Assembly: GCF_021365465.1 (NCBI RefSeq)
Contig: NZ_CP089932.1
Span: 2,976,001 to 3,040,000, forward strand
Length of the DNA stretch: 64,000 nt
Direction: 5' to 3'
Source: Erwinia tracheiphila
Lineage (GTDB): Bacteria; Pseudomonadota; Gammaproteobacteria; Enterobacterales; Enterobacteriaceae
Shown here: positions 27,453 through 34,890 of the stretch, piece by piece
How the letters are laid out: each line of letters starts with the position of its first letter
Position numbering within the stretch: the first letter of the stretch is position 1
Notes under the pieces: model-generated
Seen by the model: the letters and a program-made list of their open reading frames with translations, nothing else
Databases searched by the model: none
What the model was told of the DNA's origin: nothing
Made by a program: the position numbers and the translations under genes

Positions 27453-28170
27453 ATGTGCAAGCTTTTCTATGCTGCTGGTCAGCCTGAGCATGAACGCACT
27501 GGCCAGTGGTTCGTTATGTTTTGCACCCCCCCCCACGGCTAATCCACCCTTTGAGTTTCTCAGTAAGGTTAACCAGTTGGTGGGATTAGATATCGATTTG
27601 GCCAAAGCAATCTGCCAGCGCCTGCGAACAGAATGTGTCTTTATCAGCAGTGATTTTTCTCTGCTGCTCTCATCGCTCAAATTTGGATGTTATGATGCAG
27701 CGATTTCCGGTATGGATATCACTGATGTACGTCTTAAGCAGGTGGATTTCATCCAGCCCTGTTTACTCAACGCTGGAGCCATCATTGCGGTTAAAAACTG
27801 CTACAGCAGTCTCGAACAGCTAAAAGGCAAACGCATGGGCTGTGAAACCACCCAGCAGGTATATCTGCAATCGGAATGGAGGGTATCACCCCGCTTGTTT
27901 ACGATAATTACGATAACGCGCTACTCGATATTCATAATGGCAGGCTGGACGGAATTTTTGGCGACACGCCTGGGATAAGACAATTACTGAAACCCAACCA
28001 TCAACTGGGAATAGTGGATCATGTCATTACCGACAGCAGGTATTTTGGTAACGGCCCGGGCATTGCCGTACGTAAAAATAACGCCCCTCTCCTGAGGCCT
28101 TTGCAAGGGCTGAAACAGGATGGCACCCTGCACCAGATCACCGAACGCTGGCTAAAAGCAGTCAGCTGTG
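27453..28170 (+). pseudogene. artJ: artJ, frameshifted arginine-binding protein
   Basis: ArtJ is the high-affinity arginine-binding protein encoded downstream of artM. The expected ATG is at 27453, but the signal-peptide frame (LLVSLSMNALA) is shifted relative to it. The body aligns well (NPPFEF, ISGMDITDVRLKQV) up to about 27870, where a second shift moves homology to a different frame (GITPLVYDNYDNALLDIHNG to ITERWLK). The gene also runs into the 3' end of convergent rlmC without its own expected stop. The sequence is more diverged than artI, consistent with relaxed selection. Confidence 0.8.
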
Positions 28171-29289
28171 CCTTAACAACGTCAGCACTTCGCTGTGGCC
28201 CGTGTGCGGAAATATATCAAACAGTTGCACTTTCTCCAGCTTATAATCGCTCATCAGAGCAATGTCAATGGCGAGAGTTTGTGCGTTACAGCTTGAATAT
28301 AATATCCATTTTGGCCCCATAGAACTGAGCCACTGGCAAAGCTGTGCGCCAATTCCCCGCCGCGGTGGATTCACCAGCACCAGTTCAGGCGCTGCGTTTT
28401 CTCCAGAGGCAAAATCCGTTGAATCAAGCGCAGCAAAACTCACCTTATCCAGTTTCATTGCCGTTGCTGAACGCCGGGCGCAGTTGATCGCCTCCGCGCT
28501 GATTTCAATCCCGGTAAGCTGCATCTCGGGACTGGCACAGTGCAGCCCAAATCCCCCTACGCCACAGAATAAATCCCACATAGTCCGCACGCCCAACTCA
28601 CTTACCCACTGCCGTGCAGTGGCATAAAGCAAGGCTGCCACCTCAGGATTGGTTTGGAAGAAACTCTGCGGTCGTATCCACAGCGGCACATCGTTGAGCT
28701 GTTCGGCAAGCGACTGGTTCTCCGTTATCGGGATCTCTTCATCCCCCTCCAGTATTGCCATCGGTACCGGCTGGATATTGGCGGAAACGACGCTAAGGTG
28801 CGGAAGCTGTTGCTGCAGTGCAGGCAATACCTGGGTTAACTGTGCAATCTTCTCTTTTGAACGCAGAACAAAGCGCAGCATCAACTGCCCCGTATGTCGA
28901 CTTTCAGTGAGGAGGATAAACTTCAGCTCACCCCGCCGCTTCGCCACGTTATAGGGTGTCAGCCCCGCCTGAGCAATAAAAGGTTTAAGCCGGGCGAAGA
29001 CGGCGGCAAAGCTGCCTGGGTAAAGTGGACACGCGCAGAGATCGACCGGATAGCCATCCCGATGCATCAGCCCCAGTACAGGCCGTTCCACGCTGCCGCT
29101 CACTACCATCTTGGCCTTATTACGAAAGCCCTGCTCAACAGAGGTGACTGAGGGCAACCATTGCGCCGATGACTGCCCGGCCAAAAGCTGGCGCAGCATC
29201 TCCTCTTTCCGCTCAATCTGGCTGGCGTAAGGTACTGACAGCCACTGGCATGAATGGCAGCGATCGGCATTGTAAAGTGCGCAGTACAT
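28162..29289 (-). CDS. rlmC: 23S rRNA (uracil-747-C5)-methyltransferase RlmC
   Basis: Methylates U747 of 23S rRNA with SAM. It is 375 aa from ATG 29289 ([16 protein letters not shown]), the E. coli length; 16 further in-frame codons upstream are not needed. The iron-sulphur cysteines C3, C11 and C14 are present, with the fourth in CACPLYP. Also visible are the SAM motif [20 protein letters not shown] and the catalytic SSCNAQT cysteine. It lies just downstream of the broken ybjO on the same strand. Confidence 0.97.
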   Translation of the reverse strand: MYCALYNADRCHSCQWLSVPYASQIERKEEMLRQLLAGQSSAQWLPSVTSVEQGFRNKAKMVVSGSVERPVLGLMHRDGYPVDLCACPLYPGSFAAVFARLKPFIAQAGLTPYNVAKRRGELKFILLTESRHTGQLMLRFVLRSKEKIAQLTQVLPALQQQLPHLSVVSANIQPVPMAILEGDEEIPITENQSLAEQLNDVPLWIRPQSFFQTNPEVAALLYATARQWVSELGVRTMWDLFCGVGGFGLHCASPEMQLTGIEISAEAINCARRSATAMKLDKVSFAALDSTDFASGENAAPELVLVNPPRRGIGAQLCQWLSSMGPKWILYSSCNAQTLAIDIALMSDYKLEKVQLFDIFPHTGHSEVLTLLRHS

Positions 29290-29432
29290 CAGAGTGTGGT
29301 TATCCGTATGAAAAAAATCGGGCAGGAATTGTATCACCGCGCTTTCAGCGTTGGCGAAAAAATTCCCGGCTGGTTTCCGGGTCGTGACGCAGACTTGCTG
29401 ATCACGTATGCTTTGCGCTTTGGATGTAACAT

Positions 29433-29708
29433 ATGGCTAAAGTTGATGTCGTCTGCCCTCAGTGCAATGAAACTCATGCTGTACGATGTAACGGACATTC
29501 AGCATCCGGTGCCCAACGTTACATCTGCAAGCATTGTTCAAAGACCTTTCTGCTCAATTTTAGCTACTCCGGTGCCAAACCAGACACACACCAGACCATT
29601 GTTAATATGGCCATGAATGGTTACGGATGTCGCGATACCGCACGGGTTCTCGGTATCAGCCTCAATACGGTTCTGCGGCACGTAAAAAAATTTCCCCAAA
29701 GCAGGTAG
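29433..29708 (+). CDS. insA: IS1 protein InsA
   Basis: DNA-binding repressor and N-terminal part of the IS1 transposase. It is 91 aa with a zinc-ribbon CPQC...CKHC and a helix-turn-helix ([19 protein letters not shown]), the standard InsA length. Ribosomal slippage in the run of seven A residues at 29684-29690 would fuse it to InsB. Confidence 0.93.
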   Translation: MAKVDVVCPQCNETHAVRCNGHSASGAQRYICKHCSKTFLLNFSYSGAKPDTHQTIVNMAMNGYGCRDTARVLGISLNTVLRHVKKFPQSR

Positions 29709-30130
29709 CTGAGAATATCGACCCCGAAACGGAGGTTGTTATCTGCTGTGAAGCCGGTGAACAATGGTCTTACGTGCGGTGTAAAAGCAATCCCCGGTGG
29801 TTGTTCTATGCTTATGACCGTATCCGCAAACGTGCTCTGGCCCACGTCTTCGGCCCGAGAAATGCCCCGACCCTGCGACGATTGCTGGCCCTGTTAAGCA
29901 AATTTAACATTGCCTTTTATATGGCAGATGCGTGGCCGGTTTATAAAGTTCTGTTAAGTGCAACAGGCCACGTGGTGAGCAAGAAATATACCCAACGGAC
30001 AGAACGACATAATCTTAATCTTCGCACACATATCAAACGACTGACCCGCAGAACAATTTGCTTTTCTAAGTCAGAGGAAATGCATGATAAGATCATCGGT
30101 TGGTATCTTACTCTTCATCATTATCAATAA
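29680..30130 (+). CDS. insB: IS1 InsB reading frame (transposase catalytic part)
   Basis: The catalytic part of the IS1 transposase, normally made as an InsAB fusion by -1 frameshifting at the A-run near 29684. The frame is open from there to the family C-terminus (GWYLTLHHYQ). The RHNLNLRTHIKRL region and the ADAWPVY aspartate are present. In the usual EMDEQW motif the aspartate is glycine here (CEAGEQW), so the enzyme may be inactive. The start given is the slippage zone, not a start codon. Confidence 0.85.
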
Positions 30131-30571
30131 ATCTGCGTCACGACCAGTTTCCGGGACAAAAAACAAAAACAGTATTGCCAAATCCGGTAACTTCACGGAA
30201 ATTAATCGGGGGATGAGTGGCCCCAAACTGTTGCCGCTAATATTAAACAGCTCAGGGTAAACCCATCCCATTGAGGCAGAATACAGATACAGAACGACCA
30301 CCGATTGTATCAGCATAGCACCACCTTCCCCAGCATCGCCCCCACAGTAATACCAGTGCACAGCGTAACTGCATAAAGAAAAGTAGCTGGCTGATAATAA
30401 AAATCAGCGTGGGGTCCCATGCCTGCGCACTGCGATGAATAAATCTCAGCAGCTCATTTATTCCGAACTCATGCACCTGGAGAACGACGCTAATGCAATA
30501 ATGCCGATTCCCACAATCAGGACTGGGACCGATGACAGAACCGCTTTACCTGCTTTTAGCACTTCTGACAT

Positions 30572-30913
30572 ATCTTCTGCTTGTGGGGTGGTGATCAATT
30601 CTGGACCCCAGCTATAAGTAGATTTTAGCCCTCAACGCCAGTCTGGCGTGGGGCGGGGGGAATTTATGGATTCTGTGCAGGAAAACACTGAAAATTGATA
30701 GTTTTTTGCGAAAATTTTGAACTATTGTGATAAATTTCACGATGTTTTTGATTGGCTTTTAAAAAGTTATTGCAATTTAAAAATGTCACGCAATTCTCCA
30801 AAATAGAAATGTCACTTTTGTAGGCAATGGCTTAAATTCCATTTGAAAAAAATCTTCCTTCTGGCTGAAATTCTTAATAATTTGTCACTTCACACTCTCT
30901 TGCGAGGTTTGCC
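30572..30913. other. AT-rich intergenic stretch at the left edge of the pot-locus island
   Basis: 342 bp with no gene. It is GC-rich up to about 30660 (end of the ybjO region), then strongly AT-rich to 30913. This compositional step marks the start of the island that replaces potFGHI. A promoter for the small gene at 30914 is likely within it, but no -35/-10 pair stands out. Confidence 0.4.
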
Positions 30914-31144
30914 ATGAACGTTAGTAAATCATCATCAACTCAGCATACTGCTTCTGATGGACGCATCTACAATGATTCAAAAGGGAGGACTGTCGGCCTT
31001 GAAGGTAAAGTAAACAGAGTTACAAATACCATTGATGTACCGAAACAATATCCACCACAAACTCCCGAAGATAAAATACATATGGATATGCTTTTTAATA
31101 AGTGCTTCAGTCATGCAGAAAAATACCTACAATCGAAAAAATAG
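30914..31144 (+). CDS. Small hydrophilic protein of unknown function in the microcin island
   Basis: 76 aa, family not recognised. The ATG follows GAGG at a good distance. The predicted product is charged and Ser/Thr/Lys-rich, with no membrane helix or signal peptide and a single Cys (Cys65). Base composition is AT-rich like the microcin gene 0.7 kb downstream on the same strand. Position makes it a candidate partner or immunity gene. However, class II microcin immunity proteins are usually small membrane proteins, which this is not, so the role is open. Confidence 0.5.
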   Translation: MNVSKSSSTQHTASDGRIYNDSKGRTVGLEGKVNRVTNTIDVPKQYPPQTPEDKIHMDMLFNKCFSHAEKYLQSKK

Positions 31145-31206
31145 ATAACTGATTACTATCAATGGCTAATTAATTTTGTATTCAGTCTGGAGCATATCAG
31201 CCAACG

Positions 31207-31560
31207 TTATCTTTTAAGACTTGCTCTGAACTCTTCTGGATTGACCAGAACAGGGTTGATGGCTTTGCGTTGTTCCTGTACACGAAGCTGTGCCCGAAGT
31301 TTCGGCATACTTTTGTTTCGTACCCGTTTACCGTGACGATCCAGCTCATCCATTTTATCCTGTGCCAGTCTCAGTACGGCACCGGGGCGTTTGTTATCGA
31401 CTATTTATCCCTGGTCAACGCAATTGAGTTTGTCGAAAACCTGATATCGCAGGCTGTGATGCCCCAATTTAAAAGACAGTGTACCATTCGAATAGTCGTA
31501 AACTTTAATTTTCTCTCCGAGTATACGGGTGTTTTCCTCTTTAGGTTCAAAAAGATAACC
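31207..31560 (-). pseudogene. C-terminal remnant of an ISNCY-type transposase
   Basis: Minus-strand frame reading GTLSFKLGHHSLRYQVFDKL, then an in-frame TAA, then IVDNKRPGAVLRLAQDKMDE and on to NPVLVNPEEFRASLKR and stop at 31207. This resembles the C-terminal tail of ISNCY-family DDE transposases. The catalytic core is absent and one internal stop is present, so it is dead. It lies between the 76-aa gene and the microcin gene, indicating that the island was assembled or scarred by transposition. Confidence 0.65.
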
Positions 31561-31721
31561 GGCAAATCACCGTGGAAACGGCCGCGACCTGTGATTAATG
31601 TAAATAAGCATCGATATATAAGGGATCGTCGGTCACAGTACTACTAGAAAAAAACATGCGAATAGCATTAGGTATCACTTAATATTTTGTCCGAAAAAAT
31701 TCGTTCCTGGCATTAAAAACC

Positions 31722-31860
31722 TTCATTATTAATGAAATAATAAAACGAAATTTACATTTTACTGTGTATTTTTTTCACAAAAACAAGTAAATGTTGACGA
31801 ATGTAGGTGATTATTGCATAAAAGAGACTCCTGTTAAGCACAGTTATACTGGAGAAAAAA
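31722..31860 (+). promoter_or_regulatory. Upstream region of the microcin-like gene
   Basis: Very AT-rich. A perfect dyad TTCATTA-T-TAATGAA lies at 31722-31736. A plausible promoter is TTGACG at 31794-31799 with CATAAA 17 bp later at 31817-31822. A purine-rich ribosome site GGAG precedes the ATG at 31861. The dyad could be an operator; it only partly resembles a Fur box, so iron control is a guess. Confidence 0.45.
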
Positions 31861-32031
31861 ATGAGAACCTTATCTTCCGATGAAATTAAATTTGTTTCTG
31901 GTGCTGGTACTCTTGCAGAAGCTGTTCATAACACAGCATCTGGCAGTGATGTCCCTGTATTAAGAGGAGAAACACAGAGGGGTAACCCTGGTAATAGTAG
32001 AGAGAGAAACTCTATATATTACAGGGGATAA
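31861..32031 (+). CDS. Putative class II microcin precursor (double-glycine-type leader)
   Basis: 56 aa. The N-terminus MRTLSSDEIKFVSGA has the features of double-glycine leaders of enterobacterial microcins: MR(T/E) start, hydrophobic-acidic spacing LxxxEI, and VSGA/G processing site (compare the colicin V leader MRTLTLNELDSVSGG and the GA site of microcins H47 and E492). Cleavage after Ala15 would release a 41-residue peptide starting GTLAEAVHNTASG and ending NSIYYRG. That peptide is Gly/Arg/Ser/Asn-rich with no cysteine, no long hydrophobic helix and no Ser-rich siderophore-type C-terminus, unlike known class IIa/IIb microcins. Good ribosome site (GGAGAAAAAAATG). A CvaA-like export gene fragment follows 215 bp downstream. 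Confidence 0.75.
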   Translation: MRTLSSDEIKFVSGAGTLAEAVHNTASGSDVPVLRGETQRGNPGNSRERNSIYYRG

Positions 32032-32038
32032 CCTAATT

Positions 32039-32067
32039 AATGGCCCCGCAAATGGTGTGGGGCCATT
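32039..32067 (+). terminator. Stem-loop after the microcin-like gene
   Basis: Perfect 9-bp stem AATGGCCCC/GGGGCCATT with an 11-nt loop, beginning 8 bp after the precursor stop. The following sequence (ACTAACCCCTTCT) lacks a strong T-run, so it may be a partial terminator limiting read-through into the export gene, a common arrangement for bacteriocin precursors. Confidence 0.65.
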
Positions 32068-32245
32068 ACTAACCCCTTCTAAATAAAGTTTAATGTTACC
32101 AGAAATCTCAATTCGCATTTCTTCCATTTTCATGCACCTTTCTGCTCTTGGGAAATATCACTTTCTGCCCGGCAAAAGCCATGCGTAATTTATTGTATAC
32201 GGTGGCGGTGGATGCTGAGTCGCCGTTTTTCAGGAGAGTAAAAGA

Positions 32246-32569
32246 ATGCTTTTCAGACAGGAAGCGCTCGTGCACAGAAAACGACGCTGGGCAGGAAAAG
32301 CCGTGCTTATTCCTCCTCTTTCCCCATTACTGGTCAGCGGATTTACCATCCTGTTTTTCCTGTGCCTGTTGATTTTGTTGATCTCTGGCACCTATACAAG
32401 GCGGGTTGCCGTCAGGAGCGAACTGGTCTCAGTGCCGCGGGCGATAACATTATTCTCAGAAGCCCGGGGAGTTATTGTTTCTCAGCGTGTCTGTAGACGT
32501 CTACCGTCTTATCAGCGGCCATCAGCACACCTGCTACCACACCTGACAACCATTTTTTACGTTGGTTAA
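32246..32569 (+). pseudogene. Truncated CvaA/MchE-like microcin secretion membrane-fusion protein
   Basis: HlyD-family periplasmic adaptor that, with a CvaB-type peptidase-ABC exporter and TolC, secretes class II microcins. The N-terminal 80 residues are clear: MLFRQEALVHRKRRWAGKAV, one membrane helix (about 28-47), then SGTYTRRV...ELVSVPRAITLFSEARGVIVSQ. This matches the cytoplasmic tail, helix and first beta segment of CvaA/MchE. Homology ends near 32495 and the frame stops at 32569; the family is usually over 400 aa. The ribosome site CAGGAGAG is good. No CvaB-like exporter is in the window. Confidence 0.8.
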
Positions 32570-32951
32570 ACATGCTTTCAAAGAAATAAACACAGCATCT
32601 ACAGGCCAGCCCAAACGCTCGCTGTTCTGCTAAGGCTATTACAATGAACGAATATTCATTTTGCTCTTATATAGAAAAAACCTATGCCCACCGCGACGTC
32701 ACACACGAAATGCAGCCACGCAGACATAACCTCACCAATAAAAAACGTCTTTTATCGATTGTTAATGACCGTTTGCTCTATTTAACAGGCCAGACAGAGG
32801 ATAACTAAAGATGAAAATCGGGATAATTTCGCCTGAAAGCAGCATAAAAGTCTGCACTATCGCAATAAAAATTGGCTTTATAACAACGGGGATGATACGA
32901 AGTAAGATGATCCGGGCTAAGACTGACTCACCCGGAACCGAAAAAGAGCAA

Positions 32952-33431
32952 TCAATGCAGCATGGAATGAGGAAAAAGGTAGTCGCTTCGATCGTCGTCA
33001 TCCCCGATCATCAGCAGATGGTTAGCAAATGCTTCCATAACCACCATAGAAATTTGTTCTTCACTTTGCTTAATAAAATGAACGAATTGTCCAAAAGTGA
33101 TACCTGCGGCAGCACTGAGTGATTGCATAACAATCAATTTCGGCAGGTTATCATCCTGGATATCAACGAATGCTTTCACCGTCAAAGAACTGGCGTTAAT
33201 TTGCGACAAATCGCCAACCAGAGGGATCAATGCGGTGGGTTTAACTTCCGCCAACGCAGAAAAAAGAATTACGTTGTCCACCAGATCAATTTTTGCATCA
33301 TACACGCCATCAAAATTTTGCATGTGGGGAAGGTGCAGTGCCTGGCAGGTATCACATTCAAACCAGGTCACGTTTTGTTGATCCAGCCAGTATCGGATTA
33401 GATCAATATCCGGTATGACGAGTGAATCCAT
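32952..33431 (-). CDS. ybjN: YbjN family protein
   Basis: About 159 aa. Conserved enterobacterial protein related to type III secretion chaperone-like folds; in E. coli its overexpression affects motility and stress, with unclear mechanism. Conserved segments FECDTCQALHLPHMQNFDGV and INASSLTVKAF are intact. The C-terminal dozen residues differ from E. coli, next to the island boundary. In E. coli potF lies beyond its 3' side and rimK upstream; both are absent here. Confidence 0.93.
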   Translation of the reverse strand: MDSLVIPDIDLIRYWLDQQNVTWFECDTCQALHLPHMQNFDGVYDAKIDLVDNVILFSALAEVKPTALIPLVGDLSQINASSLTVKAFVDIQDDNLPKLIVMQSLSAAAGITFGQFVHFIKQSEEQISMVVMEAFANHLLMIGDDDDRSDYLFPHSMLH

Positions 33432-33648
33432 GAACTTTTCTCATTACTGCCCTAAAATTGCGTCATAGCTTACGCAAAAAGGCGGTTAAACACCACGACT
33501 GCGACATAAATAAGGCGTCAACAAAACGTTTTCAGATATAATCCCGGATTCTTCTGACAGTTGCAGCCCAGCCTCGAATGACGGTGAATTGATAGCGTAT
33601 CGGGGCTGGTGTAACGTCACAACCCACGCTACAACGTAGCCAGATAAC

Positions 33649-34371
33649 CTATCGGATTGCCCACCCCTGTTTATGCAAATAATCCAGTATAAAAGGTCGG
33701 TTTTCTTTAATAATGGTCTTCTGAATATGCTGACTCCAGCTTTCACGCCGGGGGTTACTTTCACGAGTCAGATAATATTCTGACTGCTGACGGTCATATT
33801 CAGCCAGCACCTGTGGATCGAGAGGTTGATAGCGATTTTCATGCATCAGCATGGTAACCGGCATGCGAGGTTTGTGCTGGGGGGACTGTGCAGGCCATCC
33901 GAGACAAAGCCCAAACAATGGCAAAACAAATTTCGGTAAATTCAACAGCGCGGTCACCTCCGCAATCCCGTTACGGATGCCGCCAATAAACACGCCGCCC
34001 AGCCCCAGCGACTCAGCAGCAATCATTGCGTTCTGTGCCATCAGTGCCGTATCGACGCACCCTAACAGGAGCTGTTCAGCCTGCCCCAGTTCGGCTTGCG
34101 GACAAATTTGCAGATGCCGGTTAAAGTCCGCGCAAAATACCCAGAATTCCGCCGCCTGAGCAACATATTGCTGTCCGCCACTGAGGGACACCAGCTTGTC
34201 GCGCATTCCGCGATCGGTAATACGCACAATCGAGGAACATTGTAAAAAGCTGGAACTGGATGCTGACTGGGCAGCCGCCAGAATGGCCTGACGTTCAGCA
34301 TCACTGACCGGTCGATCAGTAAAAGCACGAATTGAACGGTGTGAACAGAGTAAATCGATTGTGGGATTCAT
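33649..34371 (-). CDS. nfsA: Oxygen-insensitive NADPH nitroreductase NfsA
   Basis: FMN-dependent flavoprotein that reduces nitroaromatics and quinones with NADPH. It is 240 aa from ATG 34371 (MNPTIDLLCSHRSIRAFTD), the E. coli length. The 31 upstream in-frame codons overlap the ybjC remnant. Conserved ASSSSFLQCSSI, AAESLGLGGVFIGG and C-terminal RPFILDYLHKQGW are present. rimK, which overlaps the 3' side in E. coli, is missing; the 217 bp to ybjN hold no recognisable gene. Confidence 0.96.
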   Translation of the reverse strand: MNPTIDLLCSHRSIRAFTDRPVSDAERQAILAAAQSASSSSFLQCSSIVRITDRGMRDKLVSLSGGQQYVAQAAEFWVFCADFNRHLQICPQAELGQAEQLLLGCVDTALMAQNAMIAAESLGLGGVFIGGIRNGIAEVTALLNLPKFVLPLFGLCLGWPAQSPQHKPRMPVTMLMHENRYQPLDPQVLAEYDRQQSEYYLTRESNPRRESWSQHIQKTIIKENRPFILDYLHKQGWAIR

Positions 34372-34581
34372 GCTTATCTCCATGTAGCGCATCTCGCATG
34401 CAGCACCTTCCAGAGCCATTACCTGCGCAACGCGTTTTGCGGTGGTCAACACCGCAGTTAACAACTGAGCATGGCGGTATGAAAATTATCACTATCGCCA
34501 CGGCACCGGAAAATCCAGTCATTAAGAGTAGCACCCGATCCCATGCACGCTCCATGTCATTGTACCTGTCACCTCCAGTCC
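34371..34581 (-). pseudogene. ybjC: Possible remnant of ybjC
   Basis: E. coli ybjC encodes a 95-aa membrane protein just upstream of nfsA. Here a GGAGGT ribosome site precedes an ATG whose frame closes after 12 codons. In neighbouring frames a membrane helix (VLLLMTGFSGAVAIVIIFIP) and then LTAVLTTAKRVAQVM follow, the latter resembling the YbjC C-terminus (VILQVAKRLAPQLM). This fits a ybjC with two frame changes and an internal deletion. Similarity is weak, so the call is tentative. Confidence 0.4.
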
Positions 34582-34671
34582 AGATAATGGGCGCGGCATT
34601 TTGCTTAACACAGCTACAACGCCCTTCTTTTCTTATTCCACTGAAAGTTAGCGGCTGACGTATCCTGCTGC

Positions 34672-34736
34672 GTGGCTGTGGCTGTGGCTGTGGCTGTGGC
34701 TGTGGCTGTGGCTGTGGCTGTGGCTGTGGCTGTGGC
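34672..34736 (+). repeat. Hexanucleotide tandem repeat (GTGGCT)10.8
   Basis: 65 bp of perfect GTGGCT repeats between grxA and the ybjC/nfsA genes, read as (AGCCAC)n on the minus strand. Short minus-strand frames through it would give Ser-His or Gln-Pro dipeptide repeats, but there is no homology to support a protein. The perfect copy identity points to recent slippage. Confidence 0.97.
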
Positions 34737-34848
34737 AGAATATCTTTGATGTAAAAAATGCATCGCCTGGACAAATTGGATTAACAGGTAATTTCTTCTT
34801 TCTGCTACTCAATGAAACAGGCATGATGAGCGCCAATAAACAATATTT

Positions 34849-34864
34849 TGTGATTTAAATCACA
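34849..34864 (+). promoter_or_regulatory. Consensus CRP-type operator upstream of grxA
   Basis: TGTGATTTAAATCACA is a perfect palindrome matching the CRP consensus TGTGA-N6-TCACA in all ten specified positions. It lies 26 bp before the grxA ATG. Being so close to the start, it would overlap the grxA core promoter (repression likely) or serve a divergent promoter toward nfsA. An FNR-type reading is less good. Confidence 0.7.
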
Positions 34865-34890
34865 CCATTTTAACCATTAAGGGGAAACGT

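Larger units (their letters stand above)
29381..30146 (+). mobile_element. IS1-family insertion sequence in ybjO
   Basis: A 766-bp element with near-perfect terminal inverted repeats (GTCGTGACGCAGACTTGCTG against GTCGTGACGCAGATTTATTG on the other strand). It is flanked by the 8-bp direct repeat GTTTCCGG at 29373-29380 and 30147-30154. The exact ends are ambiguous by one base. It carries insA and insB in overlapping frames. Confidence 0.93.
29345..30571 (-). pseudogene. ybjO: ybjO inner-membrane protein gene, frameshifted and split by IS1
   Basis: YbjO is a small inner-membrane protein (162 aa in E. coli) of unknown function encoded before rlmC. Minus-strand homology is spread over several frames: an N-terminal helix from about 30571, INELLRFIHRSAQAWDPTL around 30430, and MGWVYPELFNISGNSLG to LFLFFVPET near 30160. 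The last codons (SREFFRQR and stop) lie beyond the IS1 copy, at 29345-29375. At least two frame changes exist besides the insertion. Removing the IS1 and one target copy rejoins the family C-terminus exactly. Confidence 0.8.

Noticed and set aside
27526..27534. Run of nine C residues in artJ as a phase-variable tract
   Set aside because: The frame is continuous through it (FAPPPTANPPFEF aligns to the family), and the actual frame breaks lie elsewhere.
32041..32210. Minus-strand frame antisense to the microcin precursor
   Set aside because: No ribosome site or homology; it runs through the stem-loop and the precursor in reverse.
32644..32808. 54-codon plus-strand frame (MNEYSFCSYIEKTYAHRDVT...) between the export fragment and ybjN
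   Set aside because: Weak ribosome site, no recognised relatives and no membrane helix that would suit an immunity protein; kept out of the feature list but could be rechecked with the microcin locus.
32762..33001. Hydrophobic minus-strand frame overlapping the ybjN 3' end, tempting as a microcin immunity protein
   Set aside because: Its start lies inside ybjN in another frame of the same strand, there is no ribosome site, and its composition follows from the AT-rich antisense of neighbouring sequence.
34672..34736. Repeat considered as a CRISPR array
   Set aside because: Units are 6 bp and contiguous, with no spacers and no cas genes nearby.
34316..34836. Frames giving Gln-Pro or Ser-His dipeptide repeats
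   Set aside because: They are translations of the hexanucleotide repeat without homology on either side.
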